This document shows, piece after piece, positions 7,017-7,278 of a DNA stretch of 7,278 nucleotides. This DNA comes from Thermopetrobacter sp. (GTDB lineage: Bacteria > Pseudomonadota > Alphaproteobacteria > Rhizobiales > Aestuariivirgaceae): NCBI GenBank assembly GCA_011374735.1, contig DRPD01000190.1, positions 1 to 7,278 of the forward strand, read 5' to 3'. Position 1 is the stretch's first letter. Each line of letters opens with the position of its first letter. Below the pieces are notes generated by a model. That model saw only the letters and a program-made list of their open reading frames with translations, was not told the DNA's origin and did no database searches. Position numbers and translations under genes: made by a program.

Positions 7017-7062
7017 GGTGGAGAGGCAGCAAGGCGCGTGCCATTCATGTCGCTCACGGCAA

Positions 7063-7088
7063 GCAAATTGCGCATCCGCGCAATTTGC
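7063..7088. repeat. Perfect inverted repeat 1 upstream of the xylanase gene
   Basis: GCAAATTGCGC (7063-7073) and GCGCAATTTGC (7078-7088) are perfect reverse complements with a 4-nt loop, ATCC. The flank CGCTcACGgcAAG at 7051-7063 matches 10 of 13 bases of CGCTgACGcgAAG at 7151-7163 in the next hairpin, which suggests that the two share ancestry. There is no T-run on either side. Confidence 0.85.
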
Positions 7089-7101
7089 GCCTCCGCGGGG
7101 G

Positions 7102-7114
7102 CGGCCTGCGGCCG
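7102..7114. repeat. Small GC hairpin between inverted repeats 1 and 2
   Basis: CGGCC-TGC-GGCCG forms a 5-bp stem with a 3-nt loop. Such short GC palindromes are common by chance here; it is listed because it continues the run of hairpins. Confidence 0.4.
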
Positions 7115-7135
7115 GGGTGGGGTTCTCTTTCATCT

Positions 7136-7174
7136 GATTTTGCGAGTCTTCGCTGACGCGAAGTTCGCAAAATC
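7136..7174. repeat. Inverted repeat 2 with a GANTC site
   Basis: GATTTTGCG (7136-7144) pairs with CGCAAAATC (7166-7174), and CTTCGC (7148-7153) pairs with GCGAAG (7158-7163) around the loop TGAC, with a small internal loop between the two stems. A GAGTC (GANTC) site lies at 7144-7148 and a GACTC at 7176-7180 just outside. These would be CcrM methylation sites if the host has that enzyme. Confidence 0.85.
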
Positions 7175-7183
7175 GGACTCCAC

Positions 7184-7248
7184 CGTCCCGCTCCCCCTCC
7201 CGACCACCCAGAGTATGGGGCAAGGTGGTCGGGACGGGGAGCGGGACG
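7184..7248. repeat. Long inverted repeat 3 with 25-nt arms
   Basis: Arm 7184-7208 is the reverse complement of 7224-7248 except for one C opposite C (7197/7235). The arms contain CCGCTCCCC and TCCCGACCACC with their complements. The 15-nt loop at 7209-7223 is CAGAGTATGGGGCAA. The stem would be very stable. No run of T follows on either strand, so it is not a standard intrinsic terminator. Confidence 0.88.
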
Positions 7249-7278
7249 TCGAGAAGCCGTGCCGGGTGGATGGGCGGC

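Larger units (their letters stand above)
7017..7278. other. Non-coding region upstream of the xylanase, occupied by hairpins
   Basis: These 262 bp have no convincing gene. The frames remain open only because of base composition; translations are Arg/Pro-rich or read straight through the palindromes. Three strong inverted repeats and one small one fill 7063-7248. No sigma70-type promoter or ribosome-binding site for the xylanase gene could be identified. Bases 7249-7278 show nothing recognisable. Confidence 0.6.

Noticed and set aside
7017..7223. N-terminal extension of the xylanase to ATG 7133 or 7223
   Set aside because: It would translate straight through the palindromes and bury the twin-arginine signal 41-71 residues inside the protein.

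Overview
The window is GC-rich, with tightly packed genes and short intergenic gaps. Its family content (an LdtR-type MarR regulator, a single-domain CinA/MoaB protein, sfsA-map, an UMF1 transporter, radC and a Tat-exported GH10 xylanase) suggests an alphaproteobacterium. A near-match to a CtrA site and several GANTC (CcrM-type) sites fit a Caulobacterales/Maricaulales/Hyphomonadales-like or rhizobial relative. That placement is inference, because no rRNA or other phylogenetic marker is present.

Layout from left to right. Bases 1-205 (minus) hold the N-terminal part of a MarR-family regulator that runs off the left edge. Bases 206-373 are its upstream region, with a CtrA-like box. Bases 374-1165 (minus) encode a MoaB/CinA-domain protein. 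Only 41 bp separate it from a divergent three-gene unit on the plus strand: a small secreted protein of unknown function (1207-1962), sfsA (1990-2709) and map (2706-3542), the last two joined by an ATGA overlap. Bases 3534-4943 (minus) encode a 12-helix UMF1-family MFS transporter whose 3' end overlaps map by 9 bp. A 126-bp divergent gap with a near-ideal sigma70 promoter for the transporter separates it from radC (5070-5813, plus). A convergent Tat-signal GH10 endo-xylanase follows (5886-7016, minus).

Functionally this is mostly a housekeeping neighbourhood: protein N-terminal methionine removal, an SfsA nucleic-acid-binding/nuclease-like protein, a RadC JAMM-domain protein and a molybdopterin-binding-type protein. 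The transporter and the xylanase look like accessory genes placed beside that core. No defence system, CRISPR array, prophage, insertion sequence or complete new system is visible.

The unusual material is in non-coding DNA. First, 5817-5933 holds GGAARCC-type heptamers in inverted orientation. They bridge the radC/xylanase 3' ends and run into the xylanase frame, encoding its Arg/Lys/Pro tail. Second, 7063-7248, directly upstream of the xylanase, is a chain of hairpins: an 11-bp perfect stem, a 9+6-bp stem containing a GANTC site, and arms of about 25 nt with one mismatch. These look like genome-dispersed palindromic repeats or a structured leader, and are the best candidates for follow-up.
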